This document shows positions 16,985 through 25,926 of a DNA stretch of 64,000 nt, piece by piece. The position numbers and the translations under genes are program-made. Position 1 is the stretch's first letter. Each line of letters starts with the position of its first letter. The notes beneath the pieces are model-generated. The model ran no database searches and was not told where the DNA came from. It saw nothing but the letters and a program-made list of their open reading frames with translations. Source of the DNA: Streptomyces sp. 840.1 (GTDB lineage: Bacteria > Actinomycetota > Actinomycetes > Streptomycetales > Streptomycetaceae); NCBI RefSeq assembly GCF_003751445.1, contig NZ_RJUU01000001.1, positions 4,469,001 through 4,533,000 of the forward strand, read 5' to 3'.

Positions 16985-17718
16985 GGCTGGCTTTCTCCCT
17001 CGGTGGCCGTGGCTGGAGACTTCACTCTAGCCCCACGCCCATAGCGCCCCCACGCGTAGAGGAAGCCGACGGCGAAGCCGACCACATGGGCGAGATAGGC
17101 CACGCCGGGGCCGCTGCCCGCGCCCTCCGCGGCCAGCCACTGGAGCACGAACCAGAAGATCAGCACGATCCAGGCGGGGAAGCGCAGCGGCAGGAAGAGC
17201 AGGAACGGGAACACGCTGGTGACCCTGGCCCTGGGGAAGAGGTAGAGGAAGGCGCCCAGCACCGCCGAGATCGCCCCCGAGGCGCCGACGAGCGTCTGGT
17301 CGGACGTGGCGTGCGCGGCCGCGTAGGCGAGCAGGGCGAGGTAGCCGCAGCCGAGGTAGAAGAACGCGAACTCGGTGTGGCCCATCCGCTCCTCGGCCAT
17401 CGCTCCGAACACGTACAGGAACAGCACGTTGCCCAGGAGATGCAGCCAGCTGCCGTGCACGAAGAGCGCGGTGAGCGGGGTGAGCAGGGCGTGCGCGGAG
17501 CCGTCCCACAGTTCGCTCGGGATCACGCCCCAGCGTTCGAAGTACCCGGCCTGGGCCGACAGCAGGGCGTCCGCGCTGCCGTACACCGGGGCGAGCCCGG
17601 AGAGCGGGCTGATCGCGAAGACCACGCAGCACAGGGCGATGAGGGCGTAGGTGACCGGCGGCCCGCCCGAGGTGGCCGCCCGCAGGAGTCTGCCGGCCGC
17701 AGCCCGCCGATCGATCAT
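16981..17718 (-). CDS. Rhomboid family intramembrane serine protease
   Basis: From ATG 17718 this is a 245-residue protein with six or seven transmembrane helices. The catalytic Ser is in GASGAISAVLG, the catalytic His in LAHVVGFAVG, and the helix 2 HLLGNVLFLYVFG motif is present. It should cleave membrane proteins within the bilayer. The start is uncertain: no Shine-Dalgarno precedes ATG 17718, but a CATGCT hexamer lies 6 nt upstream. A frame open to 17877 would add a charged N-terminus. It is coupled to the RAM-domain gene. Confidence 0.87.
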   Translation of the reverse strand: MIDRRAAAGRLLRAATSGGPPVTYALIALCCVVFAISPLSGLAPVYGSADALLSAQAGYFERWGVIPSELWDGSAHALLTPLTALFVHGSWLHLLGNVLFLYVFGAMAEERMGHTEFAFFYLGCGYLALLAYAAAHATSDQTLVGASGAISAVLGAFLYLFPRARVTSVFPFLLFLPLRFPAWIVLIFWFVLQWLAAEGAGSGPGVAYLAHVVGFAVGFLYAWGRYGRGARVKSPATATEGESQP

Positions 17719-17879
17719 GAACAGAGCATGACGCAAGCGGAGGGAACCGGACAGAGCGCCTCGCCGTGCCGGTGGTATGCGGCGAGGCCGTAGGGTTACG
17801 ACAGGACATCCGCAGTTCGACGGCGCACCGCGAAGATCCTTATGTGGCAGCACGAGGCCCGACGAAAGAGGACGCAACG

Positions 17880-18122
17880 ATGACGACGGTTCCCCAGCCG
17901 ACCGAGGCGACCCGCTGGCGCTGCACGCTCTGCGGAAACCTCACGCGATTCGACGTGACGCGCTCCTCCAAGGTCGTGGAATACGTCCATCTCGACCTGG
18001 CCGGGGAGTCGAGCGTCGAAGAACGCGAGGTGGTCAGTGAGACCATCGAGTCGGTGCGCTGCCGTTGGTGCAACGCGGTGGACCAGATCGAGCTAGTCGA
18101 CAGGCCGGGTGCCGACTCCTGA
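17880..18122 (+). CDS. Small zinc-ribbon protein
   Basis: The 80-residue protein has two CxxC knuckles (CTLCG near residue 15 and CRWC near 64), which should hold one zinc ion, separated by a beta-rich segment. No catalytic motif is seen. ATG 17880 follows GAGG. It is 34 nt from the NYN-domain gene on the same strand, probably one transcript, and divergent from rhomboid; a TAGGGT at 17791-17796 is a candidate promoter. A role in RNA or DNA binding is a guess based on the ribbon. Confidence 0.8.
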   Translation: MTTVPQPTEATRWRCTLCGNLTRFDVTRSSKVVEYVHLDLAGESSVEEREVVSETIESVRCRWCNAVDQIELVDRPGADS

Positions 18123-18156
18123 CGGGGCCGTGCGGACATACAGTTTGAGGTGACGG

Positions 18157-19521
18157 ATGGTGGAGCAGCCCGCCGGCGGCGCCGCGTCGGACGACGCGGC
18201 CGACGATGCCGTGGAGATGCTCGACCGCCCGCTGCCCGAAGGTGTACGGCGCCGGGTCGTGGCGCTGGTGTCGGACGCGTTCGGCGGCCTCACGGTCACC
18301 GAACTCCCGGCTCAGCTCAGACAGTACGCCCGGTTCACGCCGACCCGGCGTGCCAAGTTCGCCGGGAACGCGATGGCGGCCGCCCTGGAGGGCGACGCCG
18401 TCTTCCGGCGGCGCATCGGTGAGCGGCTGCGGGAGACCCAGCCGGAGCTGAGTGCCGCCCTGGAGGCCGGCTCGCCGCCCGCCGCCGCCGATCCCCTGGA
18501 TGTCGCCGCCGCGGCCTACGTGCTGCGCCCGGACGGCTGGGTGAAGCTCCTCGCCGCGGCGGGCGAGGAGGCCCAGCGGGCCGACGCCGAACGCGCCGAC
18601 GACGAGAGCCGGCGCGAACTGGAGGGGCTGCGCGAGGAGCTGGCCCAGGCCCGCGCACAGACGAAGAGCGAGACCGAACGGCTGCGCAGCGACCTCGACG
18701 CCGCCCGCAAGGAGGCCGAGTCGCTCCAGCGCAAGCTGCGCAGCGCGGCCAACGAGGTGAAGCGCGGCGAGGCCGCGCTGCGCCGGGGCAGGGCCGAGAG
18801 CGACGCCGTACGCGCCGAGGCGGCCGCCCAGGTGTCCGCCGCCGAGAGCGAGACCCGCAGGCTGCGGTCCCGGCTCGGCGAGGCGGAGGCGTCCGTCGAA
18901 GCGGGGCGCCGGGCCGCCCGTGAGGGGCGCTCCGTCGAGGACATGCGGCTGCGGCTGCTGCTGGACACGGTGCTCGAAGCCGCCGGCGGACTGCGGCGCG
19001 AACTGGCCCTGCCGCCCTCCTCGATGCGCCCGGCGGACACCGTCGACGCGGTCGAGCCCGGCCGGATGTCGCCCAAGGACGTTGCCGCCAGAGCGCTTTC
19101 GGACACCGATCCGGCGCTGCTGGACCAACTGCTCGCGCTGCCGCAGGCACACCTCATCGTGGACGGCTACAACGTCACCAAGACCGGCTATCCGCAGCTG
19201 CCGCTGGAGAAGCAGCGGCTGCGGCTGCTGGGCGGTCTGTCGATGCTCGCCGCCCAGACGGGCGCGGAGATGACCTGCGTCTTCGACGGGGCCGAGCTGG
19301 CGGCTCCGGTGCTGCTCGCGCCGCCGCGCGGGGTGCGGGTGCTGTTCAGCCGGGCGGGCGTCACGGCGGACGAGCTCATCCGGCAGCTCGCGCGTGCCGA
19401 ACCGTCGGGGAGGCCCGTCGTGGTGGTCTCCACCGACCGCGAAGTGGCCGACGGAGTGGCGAAGGCGGGCGCGAGACCCGTTGCGTCCGTCTTGCTTCTG
19501 AAGCGGCTTTCACGTGTTTGA
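18157..19521 (+). CDS. NYN-domain (YacP-like) RNase-like protein with coiled coil
   Basis: The 454-residue protein has an Arg-rich helical N-terminus, a long coiled coil (about 130-265, heptads rich in Glu/Arg/Ala) and a C-terminal NYN/PIN-like domain (about 320-454). The acidic nuclease residues appear in IVDGYNVTK, CVFDGAEL and VSTDREVAD. Bacillus YacP (Rae1) is a ribosome-associated mRNA endonuclease, so RNA cleavage is plausible. ATG 18157 has GAGGTG upstream. It is probably co-transcribed with the zinc-ribbon gene. Confidence 0.83.
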   Translation: MVEQPAGGAASDDAADDAVEMLDRPLPEGVRRRVVALVSDAFGGLTVTELPAQLRQYARFTPTRRAKFAGNAMAAALEGDAVFRRRIGERLRETQPELSAALEAGSPPAAADPLDVAAAAYVLRPDGWVKLLAAAGEEAQRADAERADDESRRELEGLREELAQARAQTKSETERLRSDLDAARKEAESLQRKLRSAANEVKRGEAALRRGRAESDAVRAEAAAQVSAAESETRRLRSRLGEAEASVEAGRRAAREGRSVEDMRLRLLLDTVLEAAGGLRRELALPPSSMRPADTVDAVEPGRMSPKDVAARALSDTDPALLDQLLALPQAHLIVDGYNVTKTGYPQLPLEKQRLRLLGGLSMLAAQTGAEMTCVFDGAELAAPVLLAPPRGVRVLFSRAGVTADELIRQLARAEPSGRPVVVVSTDREVADGVAKAGARPVASVLLLKRLSRV

Positions 19522-19540
19522 CGAAGCTTGTCGCTGATTG

Positions 19541-19553
19541 CCGTAAATTACGG
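19541..19553. promoter_or_regulatory. AT-rich palindrome after the NYN gene
   Basis: CCGTAA-A-TTACGG is a perfect dyad, much more AT-rich than its surroundings, 20 bp after the NYN stop. It could be an operator or promoter core for the riboswitch transcript. Confidence 0.35.
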
Positions 19554-19669
19554 AACGGGCCGTCAGTTCTCAGCTACACGCAGTGTGGTGTGGGTAAAGA
19601 AGTACCCGGTGTGACGAAGTTTTTCCTGCGAGGATTTGAACTGATCACAGGATGGTCACTATGGTCGGG

Positions 19670-19785
19670 CCTCGAACCTTCGCACGGTTGATCACCCACC
19701 CGGGGTGGCAGTGAAGGAACCGCCGATTCCGTGATTCGCACGGAGCCGGGGATTCATGTCCCCCAGCATCCCGGTAGGCGGCTCG
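19670..19785 (+). ncRNA. Candidate ydaO-type c-di-AMP riboswitch
   Basis: A 280-nt leader precedes the NlpC/P60 gene. Its 3' half has the features I associate with actinobacterial ydaO elements: GAAGGAACCGCCGATTCC, a CCGTGATTCGCACGG hairpin and GAGCCGGGGA. Such elements commonly control cell-wall lytic enzyme genes in streptomycetes (rpfA is the known case). High c-di-AMP should reduce expression. Exact limits and pseudoknots were not modelled. Confidence 0.62.
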
Positions 19786-19806
19786 AGGAAGAAGGAGCTC
19801 GCCTTC

Positions 19807-20832
19807 GTGGCGTCCCACCGTCGTCCCAGGAACCCGAGCCGCGCCCGTGTGACCGTGCTCACCGCGACCGCCGCTGCGGCCGTGGCCCTCACCTCCCAGG
19901 CCGCTCACGCCGACCCCAAGCCGACCAAGAGCGAGGTCAAGGCGAAGGTCGACAAGCTCTACCACGAGGCGGAGACGGCCACCGAGCAGTACAGCGGGGC
20001 CAAGGAGAAGCAGGAGAAGCTCGAGAAGCAGGTCGGCGCGCTGCAGGACAAGGTGGCCCGCGGTCAGGAGGAGCTCAACACGCTCCGCAGCGGCCTCGGT
20101 TCGCTCGCCGCCGCGCAGTACCGCTCCGGCGGCATCGACCCCTCGGTGCAGCTCTTCCTCGCCTCGGACCCGGACAGCTTCCTCGACCAGGCCTCGTCGC
20201 TCGACCAGCTCTCGGCCAAGCAGGCCGAGTCGCTGACGAAGATCCAGGAGAAGCAGCGGTCCCTCGCGCAGGAGCGCAAGGAGGCCCAGGACAAGCTGGC
20301 CGACCTCGCCGACGTCCGCAAGACGCTCGGTGAGAAGAAGAAGCAGCAGCAGGGCAAGCTCGCCGAGGCCCAGAAGGTGCTCAACACCCTCACCGCCGCC
20401 GAGCGCGAGAAGATGCGCGCGGACGACCAGCGCGCCAGCCGCTCCGCCGGTGACCGGGTCGACCTGGGCAGCGAGGTTCCCGCCTCCGCACGTGGCGCCG
20501 CCGCTCTCCAGGCCGCCTCCACCCAGCAGGGCAAGCCGTACGTCTCCGGCGGCACGGGCCCCAACTCGTTCGACTGCTCGGGCCTGACCCAGTGGGCCTA
20601 CGCCCAGGCCGGCGTCCAGATCACCCGCACCACGTACACCCAGATCAACCAGGGCACCCAGATCGGGCGCAGCCAGTTGAAGCCGGGCGACCTGGTCTTC
20701 TTCAGCAACACCTCGCACGTGGCCCTCTACGCGGGCAACAACACCGTGCTGCACGCCCCGAAGCCGGGCGCCGTGGTCCGCTACGAGTCGATGAACACCG
20801 TCGGCAGCTACCAGACCGCCGTGCGCATCTGA
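19807..20832 (+). CDS. Secreted NlpC/P60 peptidoglycan endopeptidase
   Basis: The 341-residue protein has a twin-Arg-containing Sec-type signal cleaved after SQAAHA (about residue 36), a helical coiled coil (about 40-205) and a C-terminal NlpC/P60 domain. The active site is C257 (FDCSG), H304 (TSHVA) and H316. It should cut D-Glu to diaminopimelate bonds in stem peptides. GTG 19807, after GAAGGAG, is chosen over the in-frame ATG 19756, which lies in the riboswitch. It is followed by a paralogue; mycobacterial Rv2190c is in a comparable place. Confidence 0.9.
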   Translation: MASHRRPRNPSRARVTVLTATAAAAVALTSQAAHADPKPTKSEVKAKVDKLYHEAETATEQYSGAKEKQEKLEKQVGALQDKVARGQEELNTLRSGLGSLAAAQYRSGGIDPSVQLFLASDPDSFLDQASSLDQLSAKQAESLTKIQEKQRSLAQERKEAQDKLADLADVRKTLGEKKKQQQGKLAEAQKVLNTLTAAEREKMRADDQRASRSAGDRVDLGSEVPASARGAAALQAASTQQGKPYVSGGTGPNSFDCSGLTQWAYAQAGVQITRTTYTQINQGTQIGRSQLKPGDLVFFSNTSHVALYAGNNTVLHAPKPGAVVRYESMNTVGSYQTAVRI

Positions 20833-20875
20833 TCGCGCCCGAACGGGCGAATTCTCGCGCCCCGTACTGACTGCC

Positions 20876-20910
20876 CGCCCCGCCGGAGACCACAGGTCAC
20901 CGGCGGGGCG
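20876..20910 (+). terminator. Terminator between the two NlpC/P60 genes
   Basis: An 11-bp stem (20876-20886 with 20900-20910) has a 13-nt loop and is followed by TCGTTGTTTG. It separates the paralogues into different transcripts. Confidence 0.75.
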
Positions 20911-21068
20911 TCGTTGTTTGCGGCACCCGTCCGCCCGGCGCGTTCTTTGTCCGCTCCGTGATCGTCCGACTACTGTCTGGCTGCCGCGCAGCTCCAGGTG
21001 TCGGTCCGCCCGTCCGGGCGGCAGGGGCTGCGCACATCTGCGTACAGCGGAAGGGAGTGCGGCGTCCT

Positions 21069-22100
21069 GTGGTGTCCCATCGCCGTTCCACACAGCCCGG
21101 CCTGAGCCGGAGTGCCCGAGCCACTGTCCTGTCGGCCGCGGCGGCGACCGCCGCCGCGACGCTCGGCGCGGCCACCGCGAACGCCGAACCGCAGGACACC
21201 CCGCAGAGCGCCGGGGCCCGGGTCGACCGCCTCTACGCCGAGGCCGAACGCGCCACCGAGCAGTACAACAAGGCCGGTGAGGACGTAGCGCGGCGGCGCG
21301 GTGAGGTGAGCCGGGCACAGGACCGGGCGGCCCGGGGCCAGGAACGCGTCAACGGGATGCGCAGGGAGCTCGGTTCCGCGGCCCGTGCGCAGTACCGGTC
21401 CGGCGGCATCGACCCCTCGCTCGCCCTGCTGCTCTCCTCCGACCCGGACAACTACCTCGACCGGGCCGCCGTGCTGGGCCGGGTGAACGACAGCCGGGCG
21501 AGCGCCCTGGCCGAACTCCGCAGGGCCCAGCGGGCGCTGGCCCAGACCCGGGCCGAGGCCGCGCACTCGCTCGCCGGCCTGGAGCACGACCGGGCCGCCC
21601 TCGGCCGCCACAAGCGGACCGTCGTACGCAAACTCGCCGAGGCCAGGCGGCTGCTCGGCTCGCTGCCCGGGTCCGAGCGGGCGGCCCTCGACCGGGCGTC
21701 GCGCAGCGGCCGGGACACCGAGAACGGGACGGTCGCCGGACTCCCGGCGGGCTCCGCGCGGGCGGCGGCCGCCGTCATGGCCGTCCACCGGGCGCTGGGC
21801 CGCCCGTACGTCTGGGGCGCGAACGGCCCCGCCGGATTCGACTGCTCCGGTCTGATGCAGTGGGCGTACGCGCAGGCCGGGGTCAGCCTGCCCCGCACCT
21901 CGCAGGCCCAGCGGTACGCCGGCCACATCGTGCCGCTCTCCGATGCCCGCCCCGGCGACCTGGTCGCCTACCGCGCGGACGCCAGCCATATCGGGATGTA
22001 CGTGGGCAACGGCCAGGTCATCCACGCCCCCTACCCCGGCGCCCCGGTCCGGTACGACCCCGTCGGGATGATGCCCGTCTCCTCGGTGACCCGGGTCTGA
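21069..22100 (+). CDS. Second secreted NlpC/P60 endopeptidase, tandem paralogue
   Basis: The 343-residue protein has the same architecture as its neighbour: signal peptide (cut near TANAEP), coiled coil, and NlpC/P60 domain with C259 (FDCSG) and H307 (ASHIG). GTG 21069 aligns MVSHRRS with MASHRRP of the upstream paralogue and follows AAGGGAG; GTG 21072 is equally possible. The coiled coil is more Arg-rich. Unlike the first copy it has no recognisable riboswitch, so the pair may be differently regulated after duplication. Confidence 0.88.
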   Translation: MVSHRRSTQPGLSRSARATVLSAAAATAAATLGAATANAEPQDTPQSAGARVDRLYAEAERATEQYNKAGEDVARRRGEVSRAQDRAARGQERVNGMRRELGSAARAQYRSGGIDPSLALLLSSDPDNYLDRAAVLGRVNDSRASALAELRRAQRALAQTRAEAAHSLAGLEHDRAALGRHKRTVVRKLAEARRLLGSLPGSERAALDRASRSGRDTENGTVAGLPAGSARAAAAVMAVHRALGRPYVWGANGPAGFDCSGLMQWAYAQAGVSLPRTSQAQRYAGHIVPLSDARPGDLVAYRADASHIGMYVGNGQVIHAPYPGAPVRYDPVGMMPVSSVTRV

Positions 22101-22103
22101 CCG

Positions 22104-22109
22104 TACTCT
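22104..22109 (+). promoter_or_regulatory. -10 hexamer TACTCT for a leaderless message
   Basis: TACTCT ends 7 nt before GTG 22117; there is no Shine-Dalgarno sequence. Confidence 0.45.
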
Positions 22110-22116
22110 CGGTCAT

Positions 22117-23370
22117 GTGGCAGATCAGGGGCGTACCGCAGGACGGGCGCGTGGTGGACGACGGCGTGCGGCGGGCGCCGTGCTCGCCGCTCTGCTGTGC
22201 GCCGCCGCCTGCTCGGCCCCGGCCGACGACCTCCCGGACACCGCGGCCGCCGATATCCGCGCCACCCTGGACCGCCGGGCCGACGCGGTGCTGCACCACG
22301 ACGCCAACGCCTACGTCTCGGTCGTCGCCAAGGACGCCACCGACCTGCGGGCCGCACAGCGCAAGGAGCTCGGCCACCTCGCGGACCTGCCGATCGGTTC
22401 CTGGACGTACCGGCTGACGGACGTCTCGCCGCACGGCGCGGACCGGGCCAGCGCCGACGTGCGGCTCGGCTACCGGATCAAGGGCTACGACAGCGCGCCG
22501 GTCTCCGTGGACCGGGTGCTCGACCTCGAACGGGACCCGGCGGACGGCCGCTGGTACCTCACCGCGGACCGCCCGGCGAAGGGCGGCGGCCGGCAGCTCT
22601 GGCAGCAGGGCGACATCGACGTGGTGCGCGGCGAGCACAGCCTGGTGCTGGGTGTCGGCCGTTCCCGCGAGGAGCTGACCGGGATCGCGGACACCGCGGA
22701 CCGGGCGGTGCCCGCCGTCTCCGACGCCTGGCCGGAGCGCTGGGCGGGGCGCGTGGTGGTGCTGGTCCCGGACACCGTGCAGGACATGGCGGAGCTGCTC
22801 GGCTCGCCCGCCGCGAACTACCGGGGCATAGCGGCGGTCACCACCGGCGAGACCGGCGGCTCGGGCACGGCGCCCGCCGACCGGGTCATCGTCAACCCGC
22901 AGGCGTACGCACTGCTCGGCAGCTTCGGGCAGCGCGTCGTCCTCACCCACGAGACCACCCACGTGGCCACCCGCACCCGCACCTCGTCCGCCACCCCGAC
23001 CTGGCTCTCCGAGGGCTTCGCGGACTGGGCGGCCTACCGGGACGGGGACCGCACCGCCGCCGAGGTCGCGCCCGAGCTGGCGGACGCCGTCCGGCGCGGC
23101 GAGCCGCCCGCCGACCTGCCCGCCGACGACGACTTCGGCTTCACCGAGGACCCGGACCGCCTCGCGAGGGCCTACGAGGGCGGCTGGCTGGCCTGTGAGC
23201 TCATCGCGGGGCACTGGGGCGAGGGGAAGCTGTTCGCCTTCTACCGGGCCGTCGGGGGGCACTCAGGGCGGGACGGGGCGGTGGAGCAGGCCCTGCACGA
23301 GGTGCTCGGCACCACCACGCAGGACTTCACGGCGCGCTGGCGGGAGTACGTGCGCGACCGGCTCGGCTGA
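22117..23370 (+). CDS. Zinc metallopeptidase-like lipoprotein
   Basis: The 417-residue protein has a lipoprotein signal (LLCAAACS), an NTF2-like N-terminal half (about 45-165) and a C-terminal gluzincin peptidase domain. The zinc motif is H278-E279-x2-H282 (HETTH) with the third ligand at E299 in SEGFADW. It should act as a peptidase on the outer face of the membrane; substrates are unknown. GTG 22117 appears leaderless. It ends 16 bp from the convergent glycosyltransferase gene. Confidence 0.85.
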   Translation: MADQGRTAGRARGGRRRAAGAVLAALLCAAACSAPADDLPDTAAADIRATLDRRADAVLHHDANAYVSVVAKDATDLRAAQRKELGHLADLPIGSWTYRLTDVSPHGADRASADVRLGYRIKGYDSAPVSVDRVLDLERDPADGRWYLTADRPAKGGGRQLWQQGDIDVVRGEHSLVLGVGRSREELTGIADTADRAVPAVSDAWPERWAGRVVVLVPDTVQDMAELLGSPAANYRGIAAVTTGETGGSGTAPADRVIVNPQAYALLGSFGQRVVLTHETTHVATRTRTSSATPTWLSEGFADWAAYRDGDRTAAEVAPELADAVRRGEPPADLPADDDFGFTEDPDRLARAYEGGWLACELIAGHWGEGKLFAFYRAVGGHSGRDGAVEQALHEVLGTTTQDFTARWREYVRDRLG

Positions 23371-23386
23371 CCCGGACCCCGGGAAC

Positions 23387-24616
23387 TCAGCCGGCGACCG
23401 CCTCCGGCGCCGGGGCGGACGCGGAGGCCTCCGGAGCCGGCCGCGTCACCGTGTCCCGCCACAGCCGCCGGCCCGCGATCAGCGTCGCGGCGACCAGCAG
23501 CCCGTTGCGCAGGAACATCAGGACCACGCCCGTCGCGTCGCTCGTCACCACATGGATGAACCCGAGCGGGAACTCCAGCTGCGTGACGCCCGTCGCCACC
23601 AGCACCAGACAGGCCGGCAGCGCCATCCGGCTCTCCCGGAAGACCAGGCAGACCGCGGCCAGGCCGACCAGCCACAGCATGTACTGCGGGCTGATCACCC
23701 GGCTCGTGGTGGTGAACAGCAGCACCGCGGTGAACGCCGCGTCCGCCGGCGTACTCACCCCGAAGGAACGCGCCTTCAGCCGCCACACCAGCAGCCAGCC
23801 GAACGCCACCACGCTCAGCCCCAGCGCGAGCGTGCTCACCAGCGGCACGTGCGGGCCGAGGAACTCCAGCGAGCCGTAGTTCAGCTCCACCCGGCCCTGC
23901 CAGCCGAACTGCCGCGCCACATGGAAGACCAGGGCGCCCAGCGACTCGACCTCGGTGCCCCGGTCGCGCTGGAAACCGAGGAAGGCCAGTGCGCCGGGCG
24001 CCGCCACCGCGCACGCCACCAGCAGCGCCGCCGCCACCCCGGCCGCCGTCGTCCACGCCAGCCGCGTCCGGCGCCCGCGAGCCGTACCGGCCAGCACCAG
24101 GGCGGGCCACACCTTCAGCAGCGCCCCGAACGCCGCCAGCGCCCCCAGCACCCGGGGACGGCGCACCCCGGCCAGCAGCGCCGCCACCGCGACGGCCGTC
24201 ACCATCACGTCGTACCGGGCGTACGCGGTCGTCCCCAGCAGCGGCACCCCCGCCACCCACACCCACGCCCCGGCCGTGCGCCGGGCGGCGCCCCGGCCCG
24301 CGTACAGCAACAGGGCGAACACCAGCGCGTCGCAGAGGAAGGCCAGGACGAAGAAGGCCGACGCGTAGTCGAGGAACGGCAGCAGCGCGGGGGAGAGGAT
24401 CGCGAGCGCCGCGAGCGGCGGGTACTGCCAGGTGACGTCGGACTGCGGATAGCTGCCGGAGCGCAGCACGTCGTACCAGCCGTGGTAGATCACCGACACG
24501 TCGCTCGTCACGTCCGGGCCCGGCAGCGTGATCACCTTCACGACACAGAGCAGCAGGAGGGCCCTGCTGAGGGCCCACACCACGAAGGCCGGTCGTGCGC
24601 TGCTCGAACCCGTCAT
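23387..24616 (-). CDS. GT87-family (DUF2029) polyprenyl-phosphate-mannose-type glycosyltransferase
   Basis: The 409-residue integral membrane protein has about ten transmembrane helices and the GT-C features of family GT87: an acidic DVSVIYHGWYDVLRSG loop after the first helix, then YPP and a Ser/Thr-rich periplasmic loop. Family members such as mycobacterial PimE add mannose from polyprenyl-phosphomannose outside the membrane. It is divergent from the PimB-like gene, which makes a role in phosphatidylinositol mannoside or similar lipid glycosylation likely but unproven. Confidence 0.82.
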   Translation of the reverse strand: MTGSSSARPAFVVWALSRALLLLCVVKVITLPGPDVTSDVSVIYHGWYDVLRSGSYPQSDVTWQYPPLAALAILSPALLPFLDYASAFFVLAFLCDALVFALLLYAGRGAARRTAGAWVWVAGVPLLGTTAYARYDVMVTAVAVAALLAGVRRPRVLGALAAFGALLKVWPALVLAGTARGRRTRLAWTTAAGVAAALLVACAVAAPGALAFLGFQRDRGTEVESLGALVFHVARQFGWQGRVELNYGSLEFLGPHVPLVSTLALGLSVVAFGWLLVWRLKARSFGVSTPADAAFTAVLLFTTTSRVISPQYMLWLVGLAAVCLVFRESRMALPACLVLVATGVTQLEFPLGFIHVVTSDATGVVLMFLRNGLLVAATLIAGRRLWRDTVTRPAPEASASAPAPEAVAG

Positions 24617-24703
24617 GTCCCGCCCTCGTCCGTTCCGTCGGTGGTACGAGAGGACATGATGCCCGCAGCCGCTGTGCGAGAGCGACGAGGCGGGGCCGCC
24701 CGG

Positions 24704-24709
24704 TACTGT
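24704..24709 (+). promoter_or_regulatory. -10 hexamer TACTGT for a leaderless message
   Basis: TACTGT ends 8 nt before ATG 24718; no ribosome binding site is present. Confidence 0.4.
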
Positions 24710-24717
24710 CGGCGGCG

Positions 24718-25860
24718 ATGGACAAGACCCTGATCGTGACCAACGACTTCCCGCCCCGCCCCGGTGGCATCCAGGCGTTCCTGCACAACATGGCGCTCCG
24801 GCTGGACCCGGACCGGATCGTCGTCTACGCCTCCACCTGGAAGCGCGGCCCCGAGGGCGCCGAGGCCACCGCCGCCTTCGACGCCGAGCAGCCCTTCACC
24901 GTCGTCCGCGACCGTACGACGATGCTGCTGCCGACCCCGCGGGTGACCCGGCGCGCGACGCAGCTGCTGCGCACCCACGGCTGCTCGTCCGTCTGGTTCG
25001 GCGCCGCCGCCCCGCTCGGGCTGATGGCCCCGGCGCTGCGCCGGGCCGGCGCCCGCAGGCTGGTCGCCACCACGCACGGGCACGAGGCCGGCTGGGCCCA
25101 GCTGCCCGCCTCCCGGCAGCTGCTGCGCCGGATCGGGGAGTCCACGGACACGATCACCTATCTCGGTGAGTACACCCGCTCCCGGATCGCCGCCGCGCTC
25201 ACTCCTGCGGCCGCGGACCGGATGGTCCAGCTGCCGCCCGGGGTGGACGAGAAGACCTTCCACCCGGACTCGGGCGGCGACGCGGTCCGGGCCAGGCTAG
25301 GGCTCACCGACCGCCCGGTCGTCGTCTGCGTGTCCCGGCTGGTGCCCCGCAAGGGCCAGGACACCCTGATCCTGGCGATGCCCGCGATCCTGGCCGAGGT
25401 GCCCGACGCCGTCCTGCTGATCGTCGGCGGCGGGCCGTACGCGGACGAGCTGCGCAAGCTGGCCGCCGAGACCGGGGTGCAGGACTCGGTGCGGTTCACC
25501 GGCCCTGTGCCCTGGGCGGAACTGCCCGCGCACTACGGGGCCGGCGACGTCTTCGCGATGCCGTGCCGCACCCGGCGCGGCGGCCTCGACGTGGAGGGCC
25601 TGGGCATCGTCTACCTGGAGGCGTCCGCGACCGGGCTGCCGGTGGTGGCGGGCGACTCGGGCGGCGCCCCGGACGCGGTGCTCGACGGCGAGACCGGCTC
25701 GGTGGTGCGCGGCGGCTCGGCCGAGGAGTCGGCGGAGCGGATCGTCGCGCTGCTCGGTGACGCGGAGCTGCGCCGGCGGATGGGGGAGCGCGGCCGGGCC
25801 TGGGTCGAGGAGAAGTGGCGCTGGGACCTGCTGGCGGAGAGGCTCAGGGCGCTGCTCTGA
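24718..25860 (+). CDS. pimB: PimB-like GT4 mannosyltransferase
   Basis: The 380-residue GT-B enzyme has the N-terminal TNDFPPRPGGIQ glycine-rich loop, the VSRLVPRKGQD nucleotide-sugar motif and the family EX7E motif within EGLGIVYLEASATGLPV. Length and motifs match corynebacterial and mycobacterial PimB' (Rv2188c), which transfers the second mannose from GDP-Man to phosphatidylinositol monomannoside on the inner leaflet. The start ATG 24718 is chosen because the frame upstream is antisense to the neighbour. The position next to an acyl-CoA ligase gene also copies Rv2187-Rv2188c. Confidence 0.85.
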   Translation: MDKTLIVTNDFPPRPGGIQAFLHNMALRLDPDRIVVYASTWKRGPEGAEATAAFDAEQPFTVVRDRTTMLLPTPRVTRRATQLLRTHGCSSVWFGAAAPLGLMAPALRRAGARRLVATTHGHEAGWAQLPASRQLLRRIGESTDTITYLGEYTRSRIAAALTPAAADRMVQLPPGVDEKTFHPDSGGDAVRARLGLTDRPVVVCVSRLVPRKGQDTLILAMPAILAEVPDAVLLIVGGGPYADELRKLAAETGVQDSVRFTGPVPWAELPAHYGAGDVFAMPCRTRRGGLDVEGLGIVYLEASATGLPVVAGDSGGAPDAVLDGETGSVVRGGSAEESAERIVALLGDAELRRRMGERGRAWVEEKWRWDLLAERLRALL

Positions 25861-25872
25861 GCCCGCGTACGC

Positions 25873-25910
25873 CGGAGGGGCCCGCACCACTCCCGGTGCG
25901 GGCCCCTCCG
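25873..25910. terminator. Strong bidirectional terminator
   Basis: A perfect 16-bp stem (25873-25888 with 25895-25910) around ACTCCC lies between convergent pimB and the acyl-CoA ligase. Confidence 0.9.
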
Positions 25911-25926
25911 TGGGCGTGATCGCGGA

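Noticed and set aside
19756..19806. ATG 19756 as start of the first NlpC/P60 protein
   Set aside because: It lies in the candidate riboswitch, and GTG 19807 has GAAGGAG and yields a normal signal peptide.
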